In this document: positions 51,401 to 58,909 of the stretch, one piece after another
Numbering within the stretch: position 1 is the stretch's first letter
How the letters are laid out: every line of letters begins with the position of its first letter
DNA from: DASWTL01 sp966250385
GTDB lineage: Bacteria > Bacteroidota > Bacteroidia > Sphingobacteriales > Sphingobacteriaceae
DNA length: 64,000 nt
NCBI GenBank assembly: GCA_966250385.1
Contig: CBINHC010000011.1
Span: forward strand, 93,229-157,228
Reading direction: 5' to 3'
The notes under the pieces: generated by a model
Database searches by the model: none
The model's input: the letters and a program-made list of their open reading frames with translations, nothing else
What the model was told of the DNA's origin: nothing
Program-made: the position numbers and the translations under genes

Positions 51401-53093
51401 AGGTTCTGATACCTGGATGGACCTGGCCGGCGAAATCTCAGGGTCTCTGACCGTAAAGGCGTCCAAGCAGCACAACGGACGTTTCTACCGGGCTCTGATC
51501 ACCGGGCCTTGCGGCACGATCGCTTCGGTAAAGGTATTTGCCTGGGCTCAGGAATGTCAGAAGGCTGAGATCATTTCAGGACCGGTGTCCCTGGCCGTTT
51601 GTGCCGGCGACCCCGTAGTTTTCAGTGTGCAGGCAACCGGAGAGAACATCCGGTACCAGTGGCAGAGCAAACCGGCCGGCAGCGCCTCATGGACTGACAT
51701 CGAGCAGGCGACAGGGGCTACACTGGACCTGGGGAGGGCAAAGTATTCCCAAAACGGGACAGCCTATCGGGTCGTTATCCGGACAAGCAGCGGAACGCTT
51801 GAATCCGCTCAGGCCACATTGACTGTCAACGCCATTCCTAATGCCAAACCTGACTATTTCAAAGTGGATGCGCAGACCCTCAACGGGAGGGTGGACGGCA
51901 ATGATTCGGATGCGGATCAAGATCCTCTGAGCTTTGCCCTAGTATCCGCGCCTGAACACGGAACGTGGAAATTGAGTTTGGACGGATCCTTCACTTATAT
52001 TCCGGAAGCAGGCTGGTCCGGAACCACCACGGGCAGGTATTCCGTGACTGACGGGAAGTGCACCGTCACTGCTGAGGTGACCTTTAATGTTACGGCTATT
52101 CCGCCGGTTTCGAACGATGATAATGACGGGAAAGTTCAGCCGGCTGCGGAAGACGACTTTTTCAAAACCGATGTCGACAAGCCGGTATCAGGTTCGGTTG
52201 GCCGGAATGATGCTATCGACCAGATTCAGAACCCGGTATTCACGGCGACCTCCGAGCCAGCAAACGGAACGGTGAAGTTCCTGCCCGACGGAAGCTTTAC
52301 CTATACGCCCAAAAAAGGGTTTACCGGCAAAGATACCTTTACCTACCGCGTATGTACGCCTGAGGGGCTGTGCTCTTCAGCGAGGGTGGAAATAACTGTT
52401 GTACCGTATACCGTCGTTAATCTGACTCCGGGCTTGTCCACAGTTCGGGAAGGCGGGCAAATATCCATAACGGCCACGCTGGAGAAAGCTTTCAACGAAG
52501 ATGTCGTGATCCGTCTGAGCTATAAAGGAAAGGCCGAAAGAGACAGTGATTACGAGCTTTCAGAGCAATTCCAGACGATCCGGATTCCAAAAGGCCAGCA
52601 GACTACTTCGGAGCGCATCCGGATTTTTGCCTCTCCCGACAATCTGCAGGAAGATGCCGAAGACGTGGTCATCGAGATCGCGGGTACTTCTCACAACAAT
52701 GTGCGGATCGGATCGGGAGCGGTTGTGATCATTCAGGATTCGCAGTCATCCGATCCGGGATCGTCTCCGGACAGTAAGTACCCGGAGCCGCTGCCACTGG
52801 TATCGCCCAACGGAGACAATAACAATGATTACTTCCAGATCCGGAATATTGAGAACTTCCCGAACAATGAGGTTGTGATCTTTAACCGGTGGGGAAACGA
52901 GGTGTTCCGTACGAAAGGATACAATCCCGGGAATGGAAACGTATTCCGGGGCCTTGCCAACAGGGGGCTTCAGCTCGGCAATAACGATAATCTGCCGGAC
53001 GGCGTTTACTACTATCTGATCACGCCTGATACCTCCAGGGTGCAGGCGGCCTCTGACCTGCTGAAGGGTTATCTGATCCTCAAACGGGATTAA
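45471..53093 (+). CDS. Giant secreted adhesin with Ig-like repeats and gliding/T9SS C-terminal domain
   Basis: A 2540-residue exported protein. A signal peptide (KLALFLPMAILFFWCQNVFS) is followed by an N-terminal region to about residue 600 with a DUF11-like segment (VEFEYELSNIGIDKSANTIF). About 17 Ig-like repeats of 88-90 residues follow (about 605-2123), each with a conserved VCEDE-type cysteine, YQWQS and a second cysteine (STCGTLNSAEA). Then come two cadherin-like/Big_9 domains (about 2124-2311), a Calx-beta domain (about 2313-2420), and a CHU_C/gliding-motility C-terminal domain (about 2440-2540: VSPNGDNNNDYFQIRNIENF, IFNRWGNEVF). The last directs type IX secretion and surface attachment. 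Probable roles are adhesion, aggregation or gliding. The gene stands alone. Confidence 0.93.
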   Translation: MEKRFTKLLFRSLISAGGKKLALFLPMAILFFWCQNVFSQVVIKPFEPRYKTEQPGGIVFVANNILTCESCNTDLSSSQNDNNNSKYIDVIADGTVTYNSSSADLNLPDCSTITFAGLYWNGSASPSNSRYADRNKVKLRMPGGSFIDLEADVEFGIFQDLYYQYFKDVTALVKANPVINGTYVVGNVVANSKEKTMEAGWTLVIAYRQELEPVRNLTVFDGFVGIPKGAPDLEIPISGFLTPPTGPVSFELGFVAYEGDASITGDYLQVNGVTVQDAVHPSNNTFNSSIASKGSIVTSRNPAHVNTLGYDASIIKLDNSSFQFLKNSATNARINMATSGDKYAVGVVTTAIDVYNPSFLFTHKYTNLAGPAAVAMGDEVEFEYELSNIGIDKSANTIFSDILPSAFQFVPGSLKVQVNNGAWSGKTDAANDDESEYLSSENRVVFRLGNGATGTKGGSIDPNTKIKIRYRARLTTDCDLLRCSAPSISKFGELTFSGTINKDKQWAVQSTPPMVSGSCPTSGPMDIALNIPQECLDLPADRSYAFDCDTEVSALGLPSGYQLFRADDNGFATPLSRVTASGSYIARRFLQTGCEYTFNVQVTINRVKILSQPASVTSCPGEEVNFQVTAEGSTGNFFQWQRYTGSAWEDVTGATGPTLRVTATAADQGARYRVVVSRGCGPSETSAEATMTVTKPALIETQPVSMSACEEEHVTFSVGATGDLISYQWQSNNGGDTWAAINGATGASVTVPAVLANTGFKYRVVISSACGPVTSDEATLTVSKKLAVTEQPVSTTVCEDQAAAFTVQAAGDGVDYQWQSSTDGTSWTDIAGADAAGFTLASASLALDGMKYRVVMENACGTLTSAAAVLTVVKKLEIQTQPVSVTVCEDETATFTVGATGSDLTYQWQTNNGGATWTNIAGSTGNSLTVPAAAAQDGVKYRAVINSTCGTLNSAEATLTVTPKLRITAQPAAITVCEDEPATFTVGATGANISYQWQSNNGTSWTDITGSTGTSLTVTAAAARNGVKYRVVVSSTCGTLNSAEAALTVTPKLRITAQPSSVTVCEDETATFSVTATGANVTYQWQSNNGGSSWLDIAGSTGTSLTVPAATAQNGFKYRVVISSTCGTLNSAEAALTITPKLRITAHPVSVTVCEDEVTTFTVGATGANVTYQWQSNNGGATWMNIAGSTGTSLTVTAAAARNGVKYRVVVSSTCGTLNSAEAALTVTPKLRITAQPSSVTVCEDEAATFTVGASGANITYQWQSNNGTSWADMAGSTGTTLTVAAAAAQNGVKYRAVINSTCGTLNSAEATLTVTSKLRITAQPVSVTVCEDEVTTFTVGATGANITYQWQSNNGGATWTNIAGSTGTTLSIPAAAAQNGFKYRMVISSTCGTLNSAEATLTVTPKLRITAQPVSVTVCEDEVATFTVGATGANITYQWQSNNGGATWTNIAGSTGTTLTVPAAAAQNGFKYRVVISSTCGTLNSAEAALTITPKLRITAQPAAITVCEDETATFTVGATGANITYQWQSNNGGATWTNIAGSTGTTLTVPAEAAQNGVKYRVVISSTCGTLNSAEATLTVTPKLRITAQPVSVTVCEDEVTTFTVGATGANVTYQWQSNNGTSWKDIAGSTGTSLTVPAAAAQNGVKYRVVISSTCGTLNSAEATLTVTPKLRITAQPVSVTVCEDEVTTFTVGATGANITYQWQSNNGGATWTNIAGSTGTTLSIPAAAAQNGFKYRMVISSTCGTLNSAEAVLTVTPRLRITGQPVSVTVCEDETATFTVGATGANVTYQWQSNNGTSWKDIAGSTGTTLAVSAAAAQNGFKYRVVIASTCGTLNSAEASLIVHKQTVITGQPVPVTRCEGADATFHIQADGANLVYQWQSSNGGNTWTPLPGATGARLDLTNIKPDQHGNLYRVLVEGACGSVTSEAAMLSVARKPVIVKQPVSLTVCDGAEATFEAGATGESLTYQWQINEGSDTWMDLAGEISGSLTVKASKQHNGRFYRALITGPCGTIASVKVFAWAQECQKAEIISGPVSLAVCAGDPVVFSVQATGENIRYQWQSKPAGSASWTDIEQATGATLDLGRAKYSQNGTAYRVVIRTSSGTLESAQATLTVNAIPNAKPDYFKVDAQTLNGRVDGNDSDADQDPLSFALVSAPEHGTWKLSLDGSFTYIPEAGWSGTTTGRYSVTDGKCTVTAEVTFNVTAIPPVSNDDNDGKVQPAAEDDFFKTDVDKPVSGSVGRNDAIDQIQNPVFTATSEPANGTVKFLPDGSFTYTPKKGFTGKDTFTYRVCTPEGLCSSARVEITVVPYTVVNLTPGLSTVREGGQISITATLEKAFNEDVVIRLSYKGKAERDSDYELSEQFQTIRIPKGQQTTSERIRIFASPDNLQEDAEDVVIEIAGTSHNNVRIGSGAVVIIQDSQSSDPGSSPDSKYPEPLPLVSPNGDNNNDYFQIRNIENFPNNEVVIFNRWGNEVFRTKGYNPGNGNVFRGLANRGLQLGNNDNLPDGVYYYLITPDTSRVQAASDLLKGYLILKRD
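48091..51012 (+). repeat. Eleven near-identical tandem repeats within the adhesin gene
   Basis: Units of 264 or 267 bases encode one Ig-like domain each. The 3-base difference comes from two loop variants, SNNGGATW and SNNGTSW. Units 9 and 13 (starting near 49422 and 50487) are almost identical over about 270 bases and lie exactly 1065 bases apart, the sum of four units. This indicates recent duplication of a four-unit block or gene conversion. The flanking Ig units 1-3 and 15-17 are clearly more diverged. Confidence 0.9.
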
Positions 53094-53097
53094 AAGT

Positions 53098-53141
53098 AAA
53101 GCCGCCCCGATCCCGCTGGCGGCTGGTTTTCAGGCGGCTTT
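53098..53141. terminator. Shared terminator-like inverted repeat between convergent genes
   Basis: AAAGCCGCC (53098-53106) pairs with GGCGGCTTT (53133-53141). It lies between the adhesin stop (53093) and the stop of the minus-strand DinB-like gene (53158), so it can serve both. T-runs are imperfect on both sides. Confidence 0.6.
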
Positions 53142-53157
53142 ACCATGTGTCTTGTTT

Positions 53158-53697
53158 TTATCCTGCCAGGTCGTCGATCACATTCTTGACATTGGACAGG
53201 TAGATAATATTGTTGCGGCTGTTATCCATGGACCAGAAACTTCCGGCGAGCTTGAAGATCTTGAACAACTGTGTAGCCTCATGCAGCAGGAAGAACTCTA
53301 TCCATTGCGGAATGTTCATTCTTCCGAGCCTCGCATGGGTACCCACCCGCGCAAACTGTTCCGGTTTCATCTTTTCCAGCATCAACAGCAGATCTTCACG
53401 GACCCGATACAACTGATGCAGCAGGGATCCGGTCGTTTTGGCAGCCGTGCAGCGAAACTCAGGGTCTTCCTGGGGCTGATAGATGCTGAAATAGGGATCG
53501 ATCTCCTCCAGTATCAAATGGAGTCTGTCCATGAGAAGATTCTGGTAGCGGACCAGGTATGCAATGGTTTCATGTATCGACCAGTTCACCGGATCCAGCC
53601 GGTTATGAATGGCTTCAGGTGGCAGGTCGTCGATGTAATGTTTAATGATTTTGTGCTGACTTCCGAACCGGTTCAGCGTCTCAGGGTGGATCTGCAT
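53158..53697 (-). CDS. DinB-like superfamily protein
   Basis: A 179-residue protein with the DinB/YfiT four-helix-bundle pattern. The N-terminal region has LDPVNWSIHETIAYLVRYQN, the usual first histidine region. The middle is helical and the C-terminal part has IPQWIEFFLLHEATQLFKIF, with the His-containing third helix. Members often bind a metal through three histidines and act as thiol-dependent transferases or hydrolases; many are stress-induced. The exact activity is unknown. It has no signal peptide. Confidence 0.85.
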   Translation of the reverse strand: MQIHPETLNRFGSQHKIIKHYIDDLPPEAIHNRLDPVNWSIHETIAYLVRYQNLLMDRLHLILEEIDPYFSIYQPQEDPEFRCTAAKTTGSLLHQLYRVREDLLLMLEKMKPEQFARVGTHARLGRMNIPQWIEFFLLHEATQLFKIFKLAGSFWSMDNSRNNIIYLSNVKNVIDDLAG

Positions 53698-53751
53698 AAT
53701 GTTTTTCTCATGTTTAGGCTACTTGTTAAACATTGAGAAAAAATGCTTGTT

Positions 53752-53791
53752 TGACCCTGCCGGTCATTTTTGTGCAATGCCGGCAGGGTCA
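53752..53791. terminator. Perfect 12-bp inverted repeat, probable terminator
   Basis: TGACCCTGCCGG (53752-53763) and CCGGCAGGGTCA (53780-53791) pair perfectly around a 16-base loop. It lies directly behind the stop of the minus-strand S9 peptidase gene. On that strand a T-run follows after 8 bases, so termination is likely but the distance is longer than usual. Confidence 0.65.
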
Positions 53792-53801
53792 GAAAGCTTA
53801 T

Positions 53802-55835
53802 TTAAAGGGTTTCTTTAAGCCATTTAAAGAATTCCCGCTGCCAGATTATCGCATTCTGTGGTGATAATACCCAGTGGTTTTCTTCGGGCAGGTAGAGAAG
53901 CCGGCTCTTGATCCCTTTGAGCTGGGCAAGCTGGAAGGCTTCGAGCCCCTGTTCGATCGGTACGCGGAAGTCGATGCCGCCCTGAACGATCATGATCGGG
54001 GTTGTCCACTTATCCGCAAATTCGATCGGATTAAATTTCTTATAGCTCTCAGAGGCGTTATTTCCCCAGTAAGGCCCGCCGATGTCCTTATTGGCGAACC
54101 AAAGCTCCTCAGTGGTTCCGTACCAGCTACGCAGGTCAAACAGCCCGTCATGCGAAATGAAGGACTTGAAGCGGTTGTTGTGGATGCCGGCCAGCATGAA
54201 GATGGAGTAACCGCCATAGCTCGCTCCGACAGCACCAAGGCGGGATTTGTCGACGTAAGGTTCCCTGGCAATATCGTCGATTGCGGCCAGGTAATCCTGC
54301 ATCGGCTGGCCGCCCCAGTCGCCGCTGATATCTGCATTCCACTGCACGCCGTGACCGGGCATTCCCCGGCGGTTTGGCGCAATAATAATGTAGTCATTGG
54401 CGGCCATCAGCTGAAAGTTCCAGCGGAACGAATAATATTGCGACAGCGCCGACTGCGGTCCGCCCTGGCAGTACAGCAGGGTAGGGTATTTTTTTGCCGG
54501 GTCAAAATCCGGCGGAAAAATGACCCAGGCCAGCATGTCCTTTCCGTCCGTCGTTTTGATATGTCTTTCTTCGACCTTGCCCATAGCCAGCTTGCTGTAG
54601 ATCTGGTCGTTGACCCGGGTGACAGCGGTAAGGGATCCGGTTTTAAGATCCACCCTGAACAGTTCGGCCGCGTGATTCATATCGGCCCGGGAGACGAGCA
54701 GGGAATTGCCCGACTGGCCAACGATCCCGTTGACGTCGAATTGTCCGCTGGTGATCTGGCGGATGTTCTTTGCGGTATTCTTACTGAGATCCCTGCTAAG
54801 GGAAAGTTCAAACAACTGTTCGGTTCCGCCCGTGGCTGCCAGGAAAAAGATCTTCTGGCCATTGGCGCTCCAGCTGAAGGATGCCACCGTTTCGTCCCAC
54901 CCGGCAGTAAGGTTATACCGCTTGCCGCTTTTCAGATCCTGCACGACGATATCGTTCTTGTCCGCCTCGAATCCGTCTTCCTTCATGCTTAACCAGGCCA
55001 GGCGCGAGCCGTCGGGGCTGAAGGAAGGGGAGGTATCATAGCCCATCATGCCTTCCGTCAGGTTGATGGTCTTGCCGGTCTGCACGTCATAAGAATAGAT
55101 ATCGGTATTCGTGCTGGTGGCGTAGGCCTTGCCAAACTTCTTTTTGCTTACATATACGATGTTCCTTCCGTCCGGACTCCAGATCGCATCTTCAGAGCCG
55201 CCGAACGGCATTTGCGGCGCGTCGTAGGGTTCGCCCAGCATGATGTCGACCGGTTTGCCGACCACTCCGTCTGCATATGATGCGTAGAAAATATGCTGGA
55301 ATTTGCCGTCCTCCCAGGTATCCCAGTGCCGGTAATTGAGGTCATCAAAGACGTAGGCATTGGATTTTTTCAGGTCGGGGTGGCGGTCTTCGCCTTTTAC
55401 CTTGACGATGGCAACATCCTGTGAAAACAGGATGGACTTACCGTCAGGAGACAACCGGACGTTGTTCAGTCCGGCTTCATAGTTCGTCAGCTGCCTCGGA
55501 TCGCTGCCATCGGTATTCATTTCCCATAACTGCCCTTTCAGGAGGTAGATGATCTTTCCCGACCGGGAATCGATATGAATGACGCTTTCGCCGCCGGCCG
55601 ATCGTGTCAGCTGCGTTGCAGAACCTCCGGAAACCGGTACCGAGTACAGGTTCCGCTCACTCTTGTTTTCCTCTACATTATAAAAGCTGATGCCGTAGAT
55701 CAGGTTTTTGCCATCGGGCGTCACTCTTTCGCCGGCTACCCGGCCAAGCTGCCAGAGCAATTCCGGGGTCATTCGCTGCTGGGCTTCTGTCGAGAGCGCG
55801 GCCAGCAATAGTCCGAGTCCTATGATTTTCTTCAT
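53802..55835 (-). CDS. Exported S9-family serine peptidase (acylaminoacyl/DPP-type)
   Basis: A 677-residue exported peptidase from the ATG at 55835, with a signal peptide (MKKIIGLGLLLAALSTEAQ). Residues about 25-420 form a beta-propeller with TolB-like blades (PDGKSILFSQDV, SPSFSPDGSRLAWL). The alpha/beta-hydrolase domain has the catalytic Ser539 in GASYGGYS, Asp622 in GGIDFRVP and His654 in ENHWV. Such enzymes trim oligopeptides in the periplasm. A longer frame start at 55982 overlaps noncoding sequence before the signal peptide and is rejected. The methylglyoxal synthase gene lies 49 bases upstream on the same strand. Confidence 0.93.
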   Translation of the reverse strand: MKKIIGLGLLLAALSTEAQQRMTPELLWQLGRVAGERVTPDGKNLIYGISFYNVEENKSERNLYSVPVSGGSATQLTRSAGGESVIHIDSRSGKIIYLLKGQLWEMNTDGSDPRQLTNYEAGLNNVRLSPDGKSILFSQDVAIVKVKGEDRHPDLKKSNAYVFDDLNYRHWDTWEDGKFQHIFYASYADGVVGKPVDIMLGEPYDAPQMPFGGSEDAIWSPDGRNIVYVSKKKFGKAYATSTNTDIYSYDVQTGKTINLTEGMMGYDTSPSFSPDGSRLAWLSMKEDGFEADKNDIVVQDLKSGKRYNLTAGWDETVASFSWSANGQKIFFLAATGGTEQLFELSLSRDLSKNTAKNIRQITSGQFDVNGIVGQSGNSLLVSRADMNHAAELFRVDLKTGSLTAVTRVNDQIYSKLAMGKVEERHIKTTDGKDMLAWVIFPPDFDPAKKYPTLLYCQGGPQSALSQYYSFRWNFQLMAANDYIIIAPNRRGMPGHGVQWNADISGDWGGQPMQDYLAAIDDIAREPYVDKSRLGAVGASYGGYSIFMLAGIHNNRFKSFISHDGLFDLRSWYGTTEELWFANKDIGGPYWGNNASESYKKFNPIEFADKWTTPIMIVQGGIDFRVPIEQGLEAFQLAQLKGIKSRLLYLPEENHWVLSPQNAIIWQREFFKWLKETL

Positions 55836-55884
55836 AATAAATGATATTGATGGTCCTTTTACATGTTTGCCGTTTGATGGTGGC

Positions 55885-56274
55885 CTAGGATGGCTGCAGA
55901 TCCCGCCATTCATCTTCCATACCCCTGAGCAGGTAGCTGGCGGTTGCCGGATTGGTCGCCAGCGGGACGTTATGGACGTCACAGATCCTCAGCAGCATCT
56001 GGACATCGGGTTCATGGGGATGTTTGCCAAGCGGATCCCTGAAAAAGATGATTCCGTGGATCTTCCCTTCGGCCGCCATCGCGGCGATTTGCGCGTCTCC
56101 GCCTTTCGGGCCGCTGAGTTTCAGCGTGACGGCTAATCCGGTCTGCCGGACATGCGTCCCGGTGGTCCCGGTCGCTACCAGCTTGTAATTCTGCAGGAAT
56201 TCATAGTGGTCCTTCACAAAGGCGACCAGTTCAGCCTTTTTGCCGTCATGTGCGATGAGCGCAAGTGTTTTCAT
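55885..56274 (-). CDS. mgsA: Methylglyoxal synthase
   Basis: Converts dihydroxyacetone phosphate to methylglyoxal and phosphate, a bypass that relieves phosphosugar stress. The 129-residue protein begins MKTLALIAHDGKKAELVAFV, with phosphate-binding ATGTTG and LKLSGPKGGDAQIAAM, and the family signature IIFFRDPLGKHPHEPDVQML holding the catalytic Asp. The length matches the family. It is 6 bases behind the SpmA/B-like gene on the same strand, so they are likely co-transcribed. Confidence 0.95.
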   Translation of the reverse strand: MKTLALIAHDGKKAELVAFVKDHYEFLQNYKLVATGTTGTHVRQTGLAVTLKLSGPKGGDAQIAAMAAEGKIHGIIFFRDPLGKHPHEPDVQMLLRICDVHNVPLATNPATASYLLRGMEDEWRDLQPS

Positions 56275-56280
56275 ACCGCA

Positions 56281-57513
56281 TTACTTAAAGAACAGGTAGG
56301 CCAGCAAAATGGCGGCTACCACGCCGACCAGGTCGGCTATTAATCCACAAATTAAAGCGTACTTGGTTTTTTTGATATTCACTGACCCGAAATAAACGGC
56401 CAGCACATAAAAGGTTGTTTCCGTAGATCCCTGGATGATGCTGGCCAGACGGCCCTGGAAGGAATCGGCCCCGTAGGTCTTCATCACATCGACCATCAGG
56501 CCGCGTGCTCCGCCGCCGCTGAGCGTTTTCATCAGACCGACCGGGAGGGCCGGTACGAAAGAAGTGTCAAGTCCGCAGGCCGCTACCAGGTATCCGATCG
56601 CGTTCACGACATAATCCATGCAGCCCGTCGTCCGGAAGACGCTGATGGCCACGAGGATCGCGACCAGGTAGGGAATGATGAGCACCCCGGTGGTGAATCC
56701 CTCCTTGGCGCCGTCAATGAAGGCTTCATAGACATTGATCTTTTTGAAGGCGCCATAGCCGATGAAGAGCACGATCAGCGAAAAGATAATGAGTCCCCCC
56801 AGGATGCTGGTATTCGTCTGGATCTGCTCCGGCGGCAGCCCCCCCAGCCAGAAGTACAGCCCGGCCATGATCGCCAGGAAACTGCCGATGAACACGAGGA
56901 CCGGTAACTGAAGCAGATTGATCTTCTGATAAAAGGCAACCGCGATCATTCCGGACAGGAACGATATGAAAGTTCCGATCAATGACGGAATAAAGATGTC
57001 CGCGGGGTTCGCAGCACCCGCGGCCAGCCGCAGAGCCATGACTGAGGTCGGGATCAGGGCCAGCCCGGCCGTATTCAGCACCAGGAACATGATCATGGCG
57101 TTTGTCGCCGTGTCCTTTTGCGGATTCAGCTCCTGGAGTTCCTTCATGGCTTTCAGTCCCAGCGGCGTGGCCGCGTTATCCAGGCCCAGCATATTCGCTG
57201 AAAAGTTCATCATGATCGATCCGGAGGCCGGGTGATCCTTGGGAACGCCGGGAAACAGCTTGCTGAAGAAGGGGTTGACGCCCCGAGAGAAGACTGAGAT
57301 CATCCCGGCGACCTCGCCGATCTTCATGATGCCGAGCCAGAACGTCATGATGCCGACCAACCCGATGGATATATCAAATCCGGTCTTGGCACTTTCAAAC
57401 ATTCCGTTTACGACATCCGACATCAGTTGGGTCTCGCCGAAGAAGATCAGTTTAATAAGTGCAACAATGAAGGCAATCAGAAAAAAAGCGATCCAGACGT
57501 AATTCAGGGCCAT
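56281..57513 (-). CDS. SpmA/SpmB-type nucleoside-recognition (Gate) membrane protein
   Basis: A 410-residue membrane protein with about 10 hydrophobic segments. Two related halves each carry the Gate/nucleoside-recognition pattern (GIMTFWLGIMKIGEVAG in the first half, PALPVGLMKTLSGGGARGLM in the second), so it equals a fusion of spore maturation proteins A and B. Segments NFSANMLGLDNAATPLGLKA and GSTETTFYVLAVYFGSVNI are typical. In non-sporulating Bacteroidota its transport substrate is unknown. It precedes mgsA on the same strand. Confidence 0.9.
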   Translation of the reverse strand: MALNYVWIAFFLIAFIVALIKLIFFGETQLMSDVVNGMFESAKTGFDISIGLVGIMTFWLGIMKIGEVAGMISVFSRGVNPFFSKLFPGVPKDHPASGSIMMNFSANMLGLDNAATPLGLKAMKELQELNPQKDTATNAMIMFLVLNTAGLALIPTSVMALRLAAGAANPADIFIPSLIGTFISFLSGMIAVAFYQKINLLQLPVLVFIGSFLAIMAGLYFWLGGLPPEQIQTNTSILGGLIIFSLIVLFIGYGAFKKINVYEAFIDGAKEGFTTGVLIIPYLVAILVAISVFRTTGCMDYVVNAIGYLVAACGLDTSFVPALPVGLMKTLSGGGARGLMVDVMKTYGADSFQGRLASIIQGSTETTFYVLAVYFGSVNIKKTKYALICGLIADLVGVVAAILLAYLFFK

Positions 57514-57585
57514 TTAAGGTGTATTCAGGTTGGAGTTTGTGTTAATAATCTGTCCGAGTTACTTCCGGAGATGATGATCCGGAAT

Positions 57586-58803
57586 CTACCGGCGGAAGCG
57601 TTCGCCGCTCAAATTAGAAGTTTTCATGCGAATTCTGCCATTTTCGAACGATAAAATCGTTTCGGGTCCGTTCAGGAGGCTGAAATCAGCGGCCTTGCTG
57701 AGCTCAGGGGTGCCTGAAAAGATGGCTCTGCACCCGGAGACATCATATTCCTCGTACCCGAATCTCCCGGAAAGATCGCCGAGGTCTTCAAGGATGTAGT
57801 CGCAGATGATGCTTTTTCCGGCTTCACGGATCTGCTCATCGGCATTCAGGCCGATGTCCGCAATGAATTCATTGCCGTTAAATTCCAACATGCAGTTCTT
57901 AAGCAGAATGCTGAAATGGACCTTCCGGTTCTGGGGGATTGCGGTATACTCTGACAGCGGAGTTTCCGTGTAACTTCCTTCACTGATCTGGATCAGCCCG
58001 GAGAGGATTGCGGCGAAGTATACTTTGCGGATAAACTGTTTTTCCCGGTCATTCTGATATCCGCCGGCTTCGATCAGGATCGTACTGGTACCGGCGGCCT
58101 GGAAATTATCGCCGAATGCCCTGGGCTCATATTCATCATTGAACAGACCCACGTGACCTGGAATCATGGGCTGGATCGCCTTGTTAATGCCGGCAATCAC
58201 CTGCATGGCTTTTTCCCGGACCGGATTGACGGAGACCGCCGCATCGAAGGCCGGAGCAAGCAGCGAAATCGTGGCCGGATTTCCTGTGTTCCCGGCAGAC
58301 CACAGAACGTTCTTATCGTGGAGGTTGAATCCGAAATCAGGTCCGATCTCATCCCTTAATTTCCTCAGCAGCCTTCCCTCAGGAGACTGTTGCCGCAAAA
58401 AGTCGCGGTTGATATCGAGGCCCTGCGCATTCACCCTGGTAAAGCGCTCTGCACCATCTGGATTAACCATCGGCAGAAAGTAGAGCGTGCATCGCTCCAG
58501 GATTTGCCGGGACACCTGGTGGTGGTCCGGGTGATCAAGAAAGTTGAAGAGGTCAAAAAGCGCCATGGTACCGGTCGCTTCATCCCCGTGCATCTGCGAC
58601 CAGAGGAAGATCCGTACCGGTCCGCTGCCCCTCCTGAGCAGGCAGATCGCGCGGCCTTCCGCCGATGTGCCCGCCTCGCTGATCTCAAAGTTCGATTGGG
58701 AATGAATCAGGGGCTGCAGGTCTTTCCACTTAAAAAATCGGTCCCTTAACCGGGTCTCCTCAAAGGAGGAGTAGGCGCTGATAATGCTGCTGATGATACT
58801 CAC
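57586..58803 (-). CDS. M14-family zinc carboxypeptidase
   Basis: A cytosolic-looking 405-residue protein from a GTG at 58803 (VSIISSIISAYSSFEETRLR); a TTG 15 bases upstream is an alternative. The zinc ligands are in SQMHGDEATG (HxxE) and NLHDKNVLWS. The substrate-binding motif is VNPDGAERFTRVNAQGLDIN and the catalytic Glu is in ILIEAGGYQ. A beta-rich C-terminal domain follows. No signal peptide is seen. It probably trims peptides or amidated substrates. It lies 72 bases upstream of the SpmA/B-like gene on the same strand. Confidence 0.88.
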   Translation of the reverse strand: MSIISSIISAYSSFEETRLRDRFFKWKDLQPLIHSQSNFEISEAGTSAEGRAICLLRRGSGPVRIFLWSQMHGDEATGTMALFDLFNFLDHPDHHQVSRQILERCTLYFLPMVNPDGAERFTRVNAQGLDINRDFLRQQSPEGRLLRKLRDEIGPDFGFNLHDKNVLWSAGNTGNPATISLLAPAFDAAVSVNPVREKAMQVIAGINKAIQPMIPGHVGLFNDEYEPRAFGDNFQAAGTSTILIEAGGYQNDREKQFIRKVYFAAILSGLIQISEGSYTETPLSEYTAIPQNRKVHFSILLKNCMLEFNGNEFIADIGLNADEQIREAGKSIICDYILEDLGDLSGRFGYEEYDVSGCRAIFSGTPELSKAADFSLLNGPETILSFENGRIRMKTSNLSGERFRR

Positions 58804-58852
58804 GCGGCGAAAATACAAAAAGATGCGGGCAGAAATTCAGTCGTCAGGTCCT

Positions 58853-58893
58853 GAAAAAAACAAGTCCCCGAAGGCGGTGCTCACGGGGACTTG
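58853..58893 (-). terminator. Intrinsic terminator of the second S9 peptidase gene
   Basis: CAAGTCCCCG (58861-58870) and CGGGGACTTG (58884-58893) form a 10-bp stem. On the minus strand it is followed by a T-run (58860-58854), 17 bases after the stop codon at 58910. Confidence 0.9.
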
Positions 58894-58909
58894 CTGATTG
58901 CCGGGAAGG